From Carettochelys insculpta (lineage: Eukaryota > Chordata > Testudines > Carettochelyidae), in contig NC_134138.1 of assembly GCF_033958435.1 (NCBI RefSeq), positions 272,901,798-272,965,797 of the forward strand: DNA of 64,000 nt, read 5' to 3'. The notes beneath the pieces are model-generated. The model ran no database searches, had not been told where the DNA came from, and saw only the letters and a list, made by a program, of their open reading frames with translations. A program made the translations under genes and the position numbers. How positions within the stretch are numbered: the first letter of the stretch is position 1; each line of letters starts with the position of its first letter. Of this stretch, positions 1 to 12,190 are shown one piece after another.

Positions 1-492
1 TCCAATTTTGGGGCTTCCATTATAGAAGGGATGTGGAAGCAGAGAGTCCAGTGGAGGGCAATGAAAATGATTAGGAGGCTGGAGCACATGACTTAGGAGG
101 AGAGGCTGAAAGAACTGGCTATAGTTAGTCAACAGAAAAGAAGAATGATGGGGGGGCGGGATTTGAGAGCAGCCTTCAATTAAGGGCGTTCCAAAGAGGA
201 TGGAGAGAAGCTGTTCTCAGATGTGGCAGGTGGCAGCACAAGGAGCAATGGTCTGAAGTTAGAGCGGGAGGTGTAGGTTAGATATTAGGAAAAACTGTTT
301 CACCAGGAGGGTGGTGAAGCACTGGAATGTGTTGTCTAGGGAAGTGGTGAAATCTCCATCCCTAGGGGTTTTTAAGATGAGGCTTGACAAAGCCCTGGCT
401 GGGATGATTTAGTTGGTACTGGTCCTGCTTTGGGCAGGCGGTTGGCTAGATGGCCTCCTGAGGTCTCTTCCAGCTGTAATCTTTTATGATGC
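1..492 (+). mobile_element. CR1 LINE, 3'-terminal fragment
   Basis: The reading matches the end of CR1 ORF2 and its short 3' UTR: a decayed stretch corresponding to the RT C-terminus (GEKLFS..., RLDIRKNYF..., VVKHWN-like codons), then the typical tail with TGGCCTCCTGAGGTC and a TTTTATGATG terminus. Stops and indels interrupt the frame, so it is non-coding. The left end runs off the window, so it may be part of a longer copy. Confidence 0.85.
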
Positions 493-1744
493 GTTAACTC
501 ATAATGCAATGAGTGTTCGACTCTAGCCCCCTTTACAAACACAATACGCTCAATGCCACACTCATGCCAGCCTCATGTTTTTGTAATTCTGCTGACTTGA
601 TTGGCTTCCCTCCTTACCTACACTGGTGACAGGGAAGTCGGAATTAATGGCCTAGTCATTTTGCCTTTAAAAGGGAGATGTCATAAATGTAACTGTGAGA
701 GCGTGAAAGCAATATGTGTGGCCCACCTTATGGGGGTGATCCTATTTCAGCAAAGGGCAACCTAGCCTAGTGAATGGCCCTCCTTCACCTCAGTGGGCCA
801 CAAGGTTGTTGTAACCCAGGTGTTCTCCAGGGATAGGGCAGTTTCGCTAACTCCGCTTGCGTACCCAGAGGGTGTGCCAGATGAACCACAGCAGCACTTT
901 GATAGGATGCAGAGGGAGTGCCTGGCTCTAAGAGGCGATGTTGGTGAAGTCGACAAACATCTCATTTCGAGTGCCAGGGCTTTGTGTGTGTCACTTTAGT
1001 AATACCAGAAGGGAAAAAAAAACTATGCAGCTGGAAACTAGCAGATTCCAGCAACCCTGTGCATGGACAACAGAACCCCAATTTGCCAAAGGTTGCCCAC
1101 CTCTTCCCTATTTGCTTTCTGCCTGACTCAGGATGAGAGGTTTTTCCTGCAGAAGAATGTCCTTTGTGACCACGGAACTCTCTCTTCTGTTTAGCGGAAC
1201 TGAAACCACTTTGTAGCACATTGCTGGGTGCATGCCATGATCCCAAGTAAAAGTGTGGTTGCAAAGAGGAAGACGGGTTAAAAAACTACTCTGACCATTG
1301 TACTTTCCTCCTAGTGCTAGTGCTTCTGCTGTACATAGCTTTAGGGGAATTCTTTCACTGCCAGGTGAACATTTTTCCTCAGATATGTCCCCAGTCTTGC
1401 ATTCTCTGTGCAAGAAAACTGCAAGGGCCCAATCATAAATAGTACAAACTGCCTTTAACGTCAGCCACAAGAAATGGGAGCTGTGTGCGTTCTGAAAGCG
1501 AGGCCTTGGTTGGCGTCACTGGAAGCAGAATCTGATCCAAGGTATTGGATTTGTGCCTTGGAAGGGAAATGACAATCATGATTACATTGTCCCTCATCCA
1601 ATATTAAAGTAGTTAGCTGTCCCCCTGAGTAGGTGTGAACTCCGTTTACAGGTGAAACTGTCTTTTGTTCGTCGCCCATCTTTATCCGCAACATGCTGCC
1701 ACTTTGTTTTCTGCTTGGCTGCCACAGAGCCCTGTGTGATTGTC
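493..1744. other. No gene recognised
   Basis: Unassigned sequence. Short open frames exist on both strands but none shows a recognisable domain or biased composition. Confidence 0.5.
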
Positions 1745-1860
1745 TTTGCCTCACTGTGCCTCAGTTTCCCAGTCTATACAGTAAGGATAGTATTTCTCTA
1801 GCACACAGGGAGGCCTAATTCATTTGTGTTCATAATGTGCTTTGGAGGAAGGTGAGTGTA
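1745..1860 (+). mobile_element. MIR-like SINE relic
   Basis: The phrase TGTGCCTCAGTTTCCC followed by an imperfect 'tctataaaatggggataata'-type stretch (about 1757-1795) is the signature of the MIR/CORE-SINE family. The copy is short and degenerate, with no clear A or B box in the preserved part. Confidence 0.55.
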
Positions 1861-4014
1861 TCACAGGAGGGGCGGTTTTCTGGGAACTGCTAATTTATCG
1901 ATTACTTTGCCAAATGTTTCCTTACGCCCAGGGCGGTCCTGTTGTTCAGCCACCTGGCTGAAGTTAGATTGGATCCTGATTGTGTTTTGAAATGTTCTCA
2001 GATTATAGCTACGTATAAGTGCTACGTTTTAGCCTAACAAGGGTGTGATTAATAATAAAGGCCTTAGAGTTCCCGTTACTGAAACCCAAACACGATTTGA
2101 TGTCTCGACAGCCTCCTCTCTTTTTCACAAATTACTTTTAAACTGCTTGGACCCAGGAATAAAATCGTACCATGGAAGAGGTGTCAGAATCACAACACCA
2201 ATTGCATCGTAATAAATGCCAGCCTGCGTGGACGTCCACGGCTCATCAGAGCATTCATTAAACTGGGGAACCTGATCTTGGTTTGGGATGTGACTACATG
2301 TACAGTCCTGCTGTGATCTGCTGCTCCTCCGTGACCTACTTTTCTGTTCAGCGAAAGTGGTGCAAATCAGGCACCGCTCCTAGGTAATTAGTATAGATAC
2401 ACTGGTGCAAAGTTAATGGAGTAAGATGAAAATTAGGGCCTGTAATTTTCAGGCTGCTGGTTTTATGAAGTGCTTTCAGGGATGCAGTTCATGTACCAGG
2501 AACAGTGCGTGTGTGCCTGTGTGAAGGACTGGTTTAAACTGGCACACAGGCATACTGCAGGGGTAGCATTTACACTCAGTGCTTTTCTTGTACAGGTACT
2601 TGCCAGTACTGAGTTTCAGCACCTCGGCAGCCCCAGCCATGGGATTGGCTGGAAAAGAGAGGTGGGGAGCCAGCTGAGTACCAGCTCCTCTTTTTGTAAA
2701 CAAAAACGAAAATAAAGTACTGTTTATACCTACTGAGTCTCCAGCACCCAGGCATATTTTGGCCCACATGAACAACATGTCTATTTAAAACCTACATGTA
2801 TCTTATTCTAGAAAAAAATACATGCTCTGAAACAAGGTTATTGTGAACAATGTCAGTCATGTTGCATGCATCATCTTACGCCCTGGGAGTTACCTGCCCT
2901 CCTCCTATCTTCATCACATCTTTTGTGGGGAGACAGAGCTTTTTATTTGGATTCACATTCAAGTGTTTCAATCCAATCTAACTCGGGTGGGATCTTTTGT
3001 TCCAACAGATTTCACACATGGAGTGAAGGGCCAACTTGGAGACCCTAATTCTACTTTGATAGCAAAGTCCTGTGAAGTCCAGTAGTGGCAGGATCAGGGA
3101 AAAGGCACCATAGGCAGCAGGCCTGCTGACAGGAAGGAGCAAAGGAGGTATTTGTCCTGGGATCTAGTGATTCAAAGAGGTTTGAGGCTCCCAGCCACCA
3201 CTGCTGGAACTCCAGGCCCCTTAAATGTCCACCAGAGCCTCACACTGTGCATCCTGAGGGTTGTGGGGAGGTGCTGTGCTTTGTGCATTTTGCATTGTGC
3301 ATTGTCTGCCCCACCCCTTCTGCCCCTTCCAGGAGCGTGGTACTGGACCCCTCTTCCACCTTGTCCCAGGGGACACAGAGGCTGTCACTTCCTGTTCATA
3401 GGGGTAGAACTGGCTGAAATGTTTCAGATAAAACTTTCTTTTGGTGTGCAAGGCAGATTCAGGTGGACCCAAATAAGTCATGAACTTGTGTCAATTTCAT
3501 CAGATTGGTTTTGGTCAAAAAAATCTAAACTTTGTTTTGCTCATCCTGAAATAAAACATTTTTATTCTTTTTCATTAGACACAACTTTTTGTTTCCAAAT
3601 TTACTTCAAGTTTATTTAAAACAAATGACAAGTTTTTGGAGATTCAGAAATAAAATGAAATATTTTGGGAGTCAAACTGAGACATTTTTTCCCCAACAGT
3701 TTCATTGGCTGAGAAAAAAAATCCTTTTGGGTTCAACCCAAGACTCCCTTTTGTTCATCTAATAAACCGAAAACTCTGTCATTCATACAGTTCTGTGCAG
3801 GGCCCTCATTTTGATCTTGTACCAGTTAAAACTAGTGTAATTCCTATATCTTTAACAGAGTTGCTCCTGATTTACTTCCGTGTAAGTGAGAGCAGATTCT
3901 GATCTCTATACTCCTCTCTTCCTCTCCGAAACAAAGCACATCAAATCAGTACTTCAACAGGTGCAACTCAGCATAGTCCCAATGGCTGCAATGGAGACAC
4001 ACCAATGTATCTTA
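1861..4014. other. No gene recognised
   Basis: Unassigned DNA. The interval 3420-3740 is A+T-rich with recurring GAAAAT/ATTTTT words, similar in style to 20260-20690, 24235-24545 and 25185-25440, which may be remnants of one old repeat family. This is a resemblance by eye only. Confidence 0.4.
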
Positions 4015-4140
4015 TATCGGAGGGGTAGCCGTGTTAGTCTGGATCTGTAACAGCAACTAAGGGTCCTGTGGCACCTGATAGACTAACAGAAAAGTTTTGA
4101 GCATGAGCTTTCGTGAGCACAGACTCACTTCATCAGATCA
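4015..4140 (-). mobile_element. Penelope-like element terminus
   Basis: The segment TATCGGAGGGGTAGCC...CTGTGGCACC...GACTAACAG...TTTCGTGAGCAC...TTCATCAG is the same terminal sequence that follows the GIY-YIG reading frame at 16800-16947, here in the opposite orientation. No coding part is present. It contains a hammerhead-like core (separate entry). Confidence 0.75.
4099..4136 (-). ncRNA. Hammerhead-ribozyme-like core, intact boxes
   Basis: Read on the minus strand it shows CTGATGA, one extra A, a perfect 5-bp stem II (GTGAG/CTCAC, 6-nt loop), GAAA, and a 3-bp stem III (AGC/GCT, TCAT loop) followed by C at the expected cleavage position. Hammerheads are known in Penelope-like elements, and an extra A after the first box is known in a viroid hammerhead. 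I see no convincing stem I, so activity is not implied. Confidence 0.5.
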
Positions 4141-4682
4141 GTGTATCTTAGGCTCTGATGCCCTGTTCACAAAGGTTCATAGTTAAATTCTATAAGCCTG
4201 ATTCTCCTCCTCTTCTAGTTTTACAGCCTATAATTCCAGGGGCTCCAAGGGAATTAATACTCCTGATATTCTCATCTGTAATTGACTAGAAAATCAGTCC
4301 CTAAACCGATGAATCTTCACACCTTTAAAAATATTACCTAGAAAGAATACATCTATGACATCACACTGAGTTCCTGGAGGCACAAAATTGTCAGTATTTT
4401 TTACCTCATTTGTAAACCTTCAATCTGTGAAATATCCCTTTCAGATACATTTATTTAGGGTTTCAAACATTATTCTCTATTTAAGAGAGGTTTTTAATGC
4501 ATGGTGTTCTACATTGTAATCCAAAAGTACAGCTCTCTTGTTATATTTTTACTGTGTCCCTAATACATGTCATAATCTCCCTAATATAATCAAGCTAAGA
4601 AATGCCATTCAAATAACTACATTAGAAGAGCATTAAAGTTACCGAGCACTCAAAAGTGAAGCAATCTCAGATCTGCCTTTTT

Positions 4683-4696
4683 GTGTGTGTGTGTGT
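4683..4696 (+). repeat. (GT)n microsatellite
   Basis: A short uninterrupted GT run of about seven units. Confidence 0.8.
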
Positions 4697-4983
4697 TAGG
4701 ATAGACTTTGGTGACTTGCTCACATAATATTTTGTTTCAGTTAAACCCCTCCATGGTTCACTGCATAGAGTCAAAAGTGGGCTTTATTGCTTCTGTTTCT
4801 TGAAAATGTCCAGACCGTCTTGGCTCAATTATTATGTGCAAATCCATTCCCAGGCCAAGAAAAAAAAGGGCCCAAGTTTGAACCTAAAGGATAAAAATCT
4901 CTTGACTATATAAGCTGCTGAACATAAGCATGTAGAAGGAAAAATCCTGTGCGACTTCAACTATAGGCATCCTTACACACTTA

Positions 4984-5224
4984 AGCTGGGTCTGCCCAGT
5001 GTGGCTTTTTTCAGGCATAAGGGTCTAGCGACAGAGGGGCTTTTTGCTGGCAGGGGCAAGTCAACATGGCCTCTTTACTGCCAGCACCCACCTCTGCCGA
5101 GACTGAGCTCTTGCTCAGCTATGCTAATGAGCCACAGGACCATGCTAATGAGTGGCCATTTGCAATTCCGAGGCTGCTCATTAGCATGGGTCTGCCGGGA
5201 AGGCCACACCATGTGGACCCAGCC
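4984..5224. mobile_element. Foldback MITE, type A (Harbinger-like target)
   Basis: The ends are inverted repeats (AGCTGGGTCTG... and ...GGACCCAGCC), and each end is flanked by TTA (4981-4983 and 5225-5227). The interior has repeated GCTAATGAG words. A 3-bp TWA duplication is characteristic of PIF/Harbinger transposons. No transposase remains, so it is non-autonomous. Confidence 0.7.
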
Positions 5225-5227
5225 TTA

Positions 5228-5622
5228 GGCTACATCTATACTAGAAGCATCTGTCGACAGTAACCTCTCTCAACAGAGCCGTGTCAACAGAACCTCTGTA
5301 GATGGAGTGTATCTTCACTCACAAGCAGATCAACAGAGCAATCTGCTCTGTCTACAGAGAGCAGCCAGAGCTGGCCTTCCCTCTGTCAACAGAACAGCTG
5401 ACTGGAGGCTCTGCAAACAGGGATGCCTGGGAAACTGGAAGCCCTGTCTGTTGACAGAAATGAAGCATTATTCCTCAAATTTCCAGAGATAACACTGTTG
5501 ACACAAATGCAGAGTTACGTAGAGACTCTGTTGACAGAACGTTTTGTGTGTGTCGACGCTCCCTGAGCTCTGTTGACAGAAGGCCCCTTCTGTTGACAAA
5601 TCTCTTTAATGTAGACACAGCC
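5228..5622. mobile_element. Foldback MITE, type B (TGTTGACAGA-rich)
   Basis: It begins GGCTACATCTATAC and ends GTAGACACAGCC, flanked by TTA on the left and TAA on the right. The interior reiterates CTGTTGACAGA and its complement in both arms, giving a long imperfect foldback. It directly abuts the type A element and shares its TTA. A second type B copy lies at 48099-48531. Confidence 0.7.
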
Positions 5623-5625
5623 TAA

Positions 5626-8191
5626 GTTAGGGTGGAATAAATTGTATATAGATCAGGAGCACCCTGGTCTGTTATAACCAGCACCATCCTCATTACCCTG
5701 TGGCTCAATCCCACCGCAGACCAAAGTGCAACTTCCACAAATCCACTTGGACTTGCACCTCCTTGCATTAGCTTTGAATACTCAAGTCTCAGACCTCAGC
5801 TGTGGCCAGATCTGCTGAGGGCAGCTGAAATGTGCTGGGGAGGGACAGGGTGAAACCTATTTTCCCCCAGGGATGCACTGAACAATCTGTGTCTAGCTAT
5901 CACTCTGAGGGAGGATCTCTCAGCTAGGGATTGTGTTAGAACAGTGCTGTCTAACAATGTTCCCCTTCTCCTCAATAATTCCAGTCCCTCTCTCCCTGCC
6001 CCCCCGCCACCGTCCACCCCATCTGAGTAGTGTAGGAGCTAGCTCTGCTAGTGCCCTATGATGGGAGAATCCCCAGCTCAGGAGATCAAGCTGTTTTTCT
6101 GCAACATGTCCACACACTGTTAATAATGTCTGGTGGTTTATTCATAACAGCTACAGCATTGCAGTGGGACTTGAAAAACATTTTTCTATTCCTAGCTATA
6201 TGGCTTGGTGATGTAGGACATGCCATGGCTCTACCTCTGTGCCTCAGTTTCCCTTTGTGTAAAGTGACAGTAATGTTACTGTTCTTCTTTGGAATGTGCT
6301 TTGAGATCTGCAGCTCAAAGCCAGATTGGCGCAAGTTACCGTTCTTTGCCACTCACACCATTTTCTGTGTCACTCACACCCAACGCGTAACTGCCATTTA
6401 GTGTGCTCTTGATTTTACCCGCTGCATGCCAAGGACTACATTCCCTAGGACTTCTGCCCTTTAGAAATTTGCATTTCTGTTAATGGTGCACATCCACACA
6501 TGCCTCCGCATCCAGAACAAAGTTTATTCTGCCCATGGATGGAAAAAATTAGAGAGGCCAGAGGGTGTGAGTCTGTAGGATGTAGTGGTTTACTCATAGC
6601 AGCAGGAGTATTGCAACAAGATTCAGAAGACCTGGCTTCTAGTCCTGTCTATGCAGCTCTGTTGCAGCACTTTCTGATTTCATAGGAGTTTGGAGAGAGG
6701 TCAGAAATTACCTGACGAATTATTGCCATGCTTAGGATTCAGTGTGCATGCTGCTTGTGTTTTTCAGGCATGGTATTAAAGAATTCTGCAGTGCTGGCTG
6801 TGGCTTAGCTATCCTGTGTATCTAATTCCATTGCTGAAATGATCTTCCTCAACAGTATTTTACTGCCTGGTCTCTGGGATCCTCAATCAATGGCTGGGGA
6901 AGCGGTGGGGTGCAGGGGAAGATTTCTGTAGCTAGTCATATTTGTCCCTGCAGGTTCCCCCGCCCCCCCTTTCCGCACTGCACAGACAGGGAAGCACTGT
7001 GCATGTGCCTGCTTGTGAATTCTTTCCATATGACCCCTCATGCATGAGCCCTGTCAGTGAAGGAGCGTTTGTGCCTTATTGTAGCACCAAATGTATTATA
7101 GCTCCTCCTCCCTCTCTGCACAGTTTGTGCCATTCTTAGTGTGCACTCCTCTTAGGAGCTGCTTTTTTCCAGAGCACCTCTTGGTGGAGTGTGAATCAGT
7201 ACAGCTTCATTCAAATCCATCCTGTGTTTGCAGACGCCAGCTGGGGATCTGGCCTGTGAGAATCACTTGTGATTGTTTCGAGCGCTAATGGACTCGCTCA
7301 TTGTTTTCATCAGAACTTGCAAACAGGGTTGTGCCAAGGCAGGGGCAGACCCAGAACAACCCCTTGCAGTGCCTCAGGCCCAGGGCCCTGGATGCTCCCA
7401 GCACCCCACTGCAGGCTCCACCCCCACACTGAATCCCCTCCCCTGGAATAGAAGGGAGGGATTACCTGGGACAGTTGGTGGACAGCAGCAGAAGTGGCAG
7501 CTGCTGGAGGTCACCTCTCTCCTGGCCTCCTTCCTGTCCCCTGCGCCCCCGCACTCACCACACAGCGCACTGCCTTTGGGCCTGTTGAGCCCCACTTTTC
7601 CATGGGTGGCTGGAGGCCTCCCAGCCATCCGCTGAGCAGGGCTCAGCAAGCTGGGGGAGGCCCTGGTGGGATAACAAGTGGTGAGTACTGGGGAGGGAGG
7701 AACTCAAAGGAGGCAATCCCCTGAGGCTGCTGCTGCCATCTGCCTCTGCTGCCCACTTCTTGAGCCCAGTAATGGCCCCTCCCATCCATAGGACAGGTGG
7801 GGTGGCCATTGTGGGGTCCCCAAAAGCGTGGGTGGTGCAGCCACCCTGCCTTGCCCTATGGATGGGAGAGGTCTGCTTACAAGCCTGTCAGTTTTGTGGA
7901 TGGGACATCCCCAGGGGACATCCAAGACAGTGATGCAGCCATTTCGGTCGGCACTCTGTCCTGGGAGTCTTAAATGCTTCCTGGCCCCTGAATGTTGGTG
8001 GGGGCACACTCAGCTCCAGAATGACACATGGAGCTGAAGTTCCGCCTTTTTTTCAGTCATGAATCCTCATCATGCAGGTAAGACAAACCCAAGGACTCAT
8101 TGCTGCATCATCTTCCTGAAGCGTTAAGTTCCCTTGTGGGGAAATGGTTAAATGAAGGGCTGGTAGGTTAGAACGCTCAGAAGGATATAAG
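5626..8191. other. Unassigned DNA with two MIR-like relics
   Basis: No gene is recognised. About 6236-6312 carries CTGTGCCTCAGTTTCCC and a CTTTGAGATCT-like end. About 6545-6665 carries AGAAGACCTGGCTTCTAGTCC. Both are MIR-type, plus strand. 7325-7960 is GC-rich, which produces several long open frames without recognisable domains. Confidence 0.45.
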
Positions 8192-8274
8192 TATCAGAGG
8201 GGGAGCTGAGTTGGTCTCCATCTTCAAAAACAACAAGAAGTCCTGTGGCACCTTATAGGCTAACAGAAATTTTG

Positions 8275-8312
8275 GAGCATAAGCTTTCATGGGCAAAGAC
8301 CTGCTTCATCAG
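8275..8312 (-). ncRNA. Hammerhead-like core, weakened stem II
   Basis: The minus strand has CTGATGA, GAAA and the AGC/GCT stem III. The stem II arms (GCAGG and CCCAT) pair poorly compared with the copies at 4099 and 19914. Confidence 0.45.
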
Positions 8313-8520
8313 ATGCATGGGGCGGAAGGGGTTCAGAGGAGGATTTAAAGAGGGGGATCTCAGTAAGGGAGGGCCAGAGCTGACAAGATCTATTCTGTCA
8401 GGGTAGAAATGGCCCATCATCGGCAGTTAATGTGAAGCTGTGAACATCAAGAGAGGAGAAAAGTCAGCTCATCAGGTGGGTTGAGGCCCATCATCAGATG
8501 CTAATGTGGGGGTGTGAACA

Positions 8521-8814
8521 TCAAGGGCAGAGAAACTGATTTTGTAATAGTCCAACCACTCCCAGTCTCTTGTTCAATCCTTGGTTGATGGAGTCAAATT
8601 TGCAAATGAATTGCAGCTCAGAGACTTCTCTCTCCATTTTATTTTCGAAATTTTTTTGTTGTAGGACTGTTACTTTTAAATCTGTTACTGAGTGTCCGTG
8701 GAGATTGAAGTGCTCTCCCACAGGTTTCTGTACATTACCACTCCTGATGTCTGATTTATGTCCACTTATTCTTTTATGTAGAGACTGTCCAGTTTGGCCA
8801 ATGTACGATGGCAT
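8521..8814 (-). pseudogene. GIY-YIG endonuclease domain relic (Penelope-like)
   Basis: The product shows SYIGQTGQSLHKRISGHKS, then PVGEHFNLHGHS and ELQFICKFD, the conserved blocks of the Penelope GIY-YIG domain: the YIG half of the signature, the invariant arginine in the helix and the glutamate of GEHF. The family uses this nuclease to nick target DNA for retrotransposition. The C-terminal WEWLDYY-like block is found only in another frame, so a 1-nt indel lies near 8560-8568. Without the RT domain it cannot be functional. Confidence 0.85.
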
Positions 8815-8818
8815 ATAG

Positions 8819-10106
8819 AGAGAAGGAAGTAAGCCTGTGACAATTCCCAGAGATTTATTAACTCTCAGGAAAGACCACTAGGCAGAATGGAAAACAACCA
8901 AAAATAGGGACAGAAAAGAGAGGAGGTGGGGCTTGTAATGACTCCAGGGAGAGTTCTTCATGGTACTTCAGACCCCACAAGCCAATGAATGCAGGAGGCC
9001 ACTGGCATTGCAGTGATTTAGGTCCTGCTGATTAAATCTACACATATGTCTGTGAAGTGCTGGTTTTGTATGTGGTGTCTCCATTTGTTAAGACAGTGGG
9101 ATGAAATTTTCCTCCAGAAGGGCAAAGCTGTAACTCTTCTGAGAGTACCTCATGGGAACTGTCTACTCTAGTTCCATGGGCCCAGGTCCTGAGCTGCTGT
9201 CAAGCTAAGGCGGGTACGCAAATAGCTCCGCCACACCTTCTGTGCTTCCTCAATGCTGGGCCCATCCTGGCGCAGGATTGGTGCTTGCAGGAACCTTCCC
9301 ATAGCCAGATCTGCCACTTTAAGGACAGCTGAGCCCTGGGGAAGCAGCTGTCCTGTGCGGGAAAGTGAGAGTGAGGAGCTCTCCATGAGGGAGCTGCCAC
9401 CTGATTGAATGGGTTTGTGTCCTGACCACATTTTCGCATTAGAAAGCAGCAGAAAAGCCAGCCCTTGTATCTGTCTGCCCCAGAGGTGCTAACAGGATTT
9501 GTTATGGACGAACAAAAAGGCAAGTGTGTGTTTGTCTCCCCTTCCTTTCCGCTCCTGTTGCTTGACTGATGACAAATCAATGACCCACTTCTCTGTGGCT
9601 GCCTGGATTGGGTGTTGTGCTCCTGGCAGCTCAGAGTCCCCGTGTTTTATAATTATTTCCTCTCTCTGTCAATACCACTCCGGCTTCCTAGGCTGTCAGC
9701 TGGGAAAACAGACATAATATATATACCACGACCATTGGATATGGCCCAGCCAGCGGAGGGATGATGCAACTAAAAATAAATGCTCCGCAAAGCAGCAACC
9801 AGACTGAAATCAGACAATGAGCAGCACCATGTGGGAGGTTTGAATTAATAGAGAGTGGTCCCCTGCAGAGCTCAGCTGCTGTAGGGAGCGCATGGAGGGG
9901 GGGCACTCGGGAGCCATAGGTTCAATTCCTGGTTCTGCATCATCCTCTGTGATGGGACGGGCAAGTTGTTTCACTTCTCTGTGCTGCAGTTCCCAATCTA
10001 TACAAGAGGCATAATAATGCTTCCTTCCTCCCGACTCTGTGGTTGGATTGCATGGGTGTTGGGGTGGAATATGTACAGTACTGAGCAGAGTGGGGTCCTC
10101 ATCTGT
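8819..10106. other. Unassigned DNA with a MIR-like relic
   Basis: No gene is recognised. About 9905-10075 has GGTTCAATTCC (a B-box-like word), TTCACTTCTCTGTGC and an AT-rich end, resembling a plus-strand MIR/CORE-SINE. Confidence 0.45.
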
Positions 10107-11260
10107 GTCGGGACTTCACAGAATCACAGGGCTGGAAGGGACCTCAAGAGGTCATCTTGTCCAGCCCCCTGCTTCAAGCAGGATCAACCCCCACTAAGTC
10201 ATCCAGCCAGGACCTTGTCCAGCCAGGACTTAAAAACCTCAAGGGATGGAGAATGCACCACCTCTCGAGGCAATGCATTCCAGTAGTTCACCACCCTTCT
10301 GTTGAAGTAGTTTTTCCTAATATCTAACCTACACCTCTCCCTCTTCAACTTCAGACCATTACTCCTTGTTCTGCCATCTGACACCACTGAGAACAGTTTC
10401 TCACCCTCCTTTTTAGAGCTCCCCTTCAGGAAGTTGAAGGCTGCGATTAAATCCCCCCTCAGTGTTCTCTTCTGTAAACTAAACAAGCCCAAATCCCTCA
10501 GCCTATCCTCATAGGTCTTGTGCTCCAGACCCTTAATCATTTTTGTTGACCTTTGCTGAACCTGCTCCAGCAAATCCACATCCTTTTTATACTGGGGAGC
10601 CCAAAACTGGACACAATATTCCAGATGTAGCCTCACCAGTGCCAAATAGAGGGGAACAGCCACCTGTCTAGATCTGCTCAAAATGTTCCTCCTAATGCAC
10701 CCTAGTATGCCATTACCCTTCTTGGCTACAAGGGCACACTGTTTACTCAAAGCCAGCCTTTCATCCACCGTAACTCCTAGGTCCCTTTCCGTGATACTGC
10801 TGCTGAACCAGTTGGTTTGCAGCCTGTAACAATGCTTGGGATTCTTCCACCCCAGGTGCAGGACTCTACACTTCTCCTTATTGACCCGCATCAGATTTCT
10901 TTTGGCCCAATCCTCCAATTTATCCAGGTCCCTTTGGATTCTCTCTCTACCCTCCAACGAATCTACCTCTTCCCCTAGTTTTGTGTTATCTGCAGACTTG
11001 CTGAGGGTGCAATTCAGTCCCTCATCCAGGTCATTAATAAAGATATTGAATAACACCAGCCCCAGAATCGAGCCTTGCAGCACGCTGCTTGAAACAGACC
11101 ACCATCCAGATATTGAGCCATTGACCACTACCCGTTGGGCCCGACCATCAAGCCAGCTTTCTATCCATCTTATAGTCCAAGGATCCAATCCATATTTCCT
11201 TTACTTATGAACAAGGATGTTGCGGGAGACCGTATCAAAAGCCTTGCTGAAGTCCAGGTA
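10107..11260 (-). mobile_element. CR1 LINE, ORF2 3' half (part 1 of a split copy)
   Basis: It starts at the CR1 3' terminus (TCACAGAATCACAGGGCTGG on the plus strand) and reads through the RT C-terminal half up to the SKAFDTVSRNILV region, where the ERV-L is inserted. The same CR1 resumes at 15908 with GKSVDVIYL, the residues that precede SKAFD. The final AGGTA (11256-11260) is the left target duplication of the provirus. Confidence 0.9.
10199..11188 (-). pseudogene. CR1 reverse transcriptase, C-terminal part
   Basis: A 329-residue open stretch covers palm and thumb plus the conserved C-terminal region (EYCVQFWAPQYKKDVDLLEQ, TYEDRLRDLGLFSLQKRTL, RLDIRKNYFNRRVVNYWN). The catalytic FADD box is replaced by SADN, so the enzyme would be dead even if expressed. 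The N-terminal part of the same ORF2 lies 4.6 kb away beyond the provirus. Confidence 0.9.
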
Positions 11261-12190
11261 TGTAAGGTGTGAGAAGACATTGTAACGGTCAAGAGTGCAG
11301 TACGACCCCTTTGGGAATCCTTAGGTAGTAGGCATCCTTCAGTCTGCATAGAGTATGGATCGTGCCCTTTATAGTTTCAATTGAGGACTTCATTTACAGT
11401 GTCTACTGTGACTATGAAGACCCACACGAGAGTGACAGTCCTTGCTGCATCTCTTGCAGATGTGGTGGGTGTCTGGCAAGTCCTTAGTGTGCTTTCTGTG
11501 CGCTCACTTCTCCTCTGCTAGCTGTCTGATCCTCATCTCGCCCTTCTGAAGGCCCTTGTGTAACCCCTGCCTCCATCTGCTGCGGTCGTCTGCTAGTTTT
11601 TCCCAGTTGTCCAGCTCGATGTCTACCTCTCTGAGGTCTCTCTTGCAGACATCTTTGTAGCGCAACTGGGGGCATCCGGGAGGTCTCTTGCCAGAGGCTA
11701 GCTCACCATACAGGATGTCTCTTGGAATCCTTCCATCATTCATCCTGTGGACGTGGCCAAGCCAGCAGAGCCAACGCTGCCTGAGGAGGGTGTGCATGGT
11801 TGGAATCCCTAGGAGAATCTAAACAAACCAGTCTGTGCAAGGTAAAAAGCTGCAAAATAACTGCCATGAAAACTACCGCAAAACAAGGCACGCTTGCCAA
11901 GACTTCAAGGCTACGCTGGCAGTGGGCCGCAAAAGATAGTGATAGAAATGCATAGGCGATTTTAGGCAATCTTATGTTAATGAGTTAAGCTTTATCAGCT
12001 AGTGTTAGGAGGCCTGTTACAGAGCCTCTCCTTGAGCAAAGCTGCGACGCGTCGGGTTTTCCCCCACTGGTGACTGCGGCATCTCCGGGGCTCCCGTCGC
12101 GGGTGTCACATGCTTTCAGTAAACCAAATATAGCACTCGCCTTCTGGGTGCAGCCTCGTTTCTGGGGAACCCAAGCCTGGGTTGGCTACA
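11261..12190 (+). repeat. 5' LTR of the ERV-L, split by a LINE insertion
   Basis: It begins TGTAAGGTGTGAG and ends TTGGCTACA. Removing the 477-bp insertion and one duplicated 11-mer leaves about 442 bp, matching the 439-bp 3' LTR. The polyadenylation signal position reads AGTAAA here but AATAAA in the 3' LTR. Confidence 0.88.
11326..11802 (-). mobile_element. Non-CR1 LINE, 3' fragment inside the LTR
   Basis: The minus strand encodes the C-terminal part of a LINE protein (LGHVHRMNDGRIPRDILYGEL, YKDVCKRDLREVDIELDNW, DRSRWRQGL) nearly identical to that at 51033-52612. It is flanked by an 11-bp duplication, GAATCCTTAGG (11315-11325) and GAATCCCTAGG (11803-11813), absent from the 3' LTR. The element's 3' end, on the left, is a short TAC-type trinucleotide tail, not poly(A). 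The clade is not CR1; an RTE-like assignment is possible but unproven. Confidence 0.85.

Larger units (their letters stand above)
8192..8818 (-). mobile_element. Penelope-like element with GIY-YIG domain
   Basis: On the minus strand a GIY-YIG reading frame runs from 8818 and is followed by the shared terminal sequence down to about 8192. The retained part is only the C-terminal endonuclease region. The reverse transcriptase is absent, so the copy is 5'-truncated. Order (endonuclease, spacer, hammerhead-like terminus) matches the plus-strand copy at 16467-16947. Confidence 0.85.

Noticed and set aside
7273..8009. Several 70-120 codon frames on both strands
   Set aside because: GC-rich unassigned region; no conserved motif.
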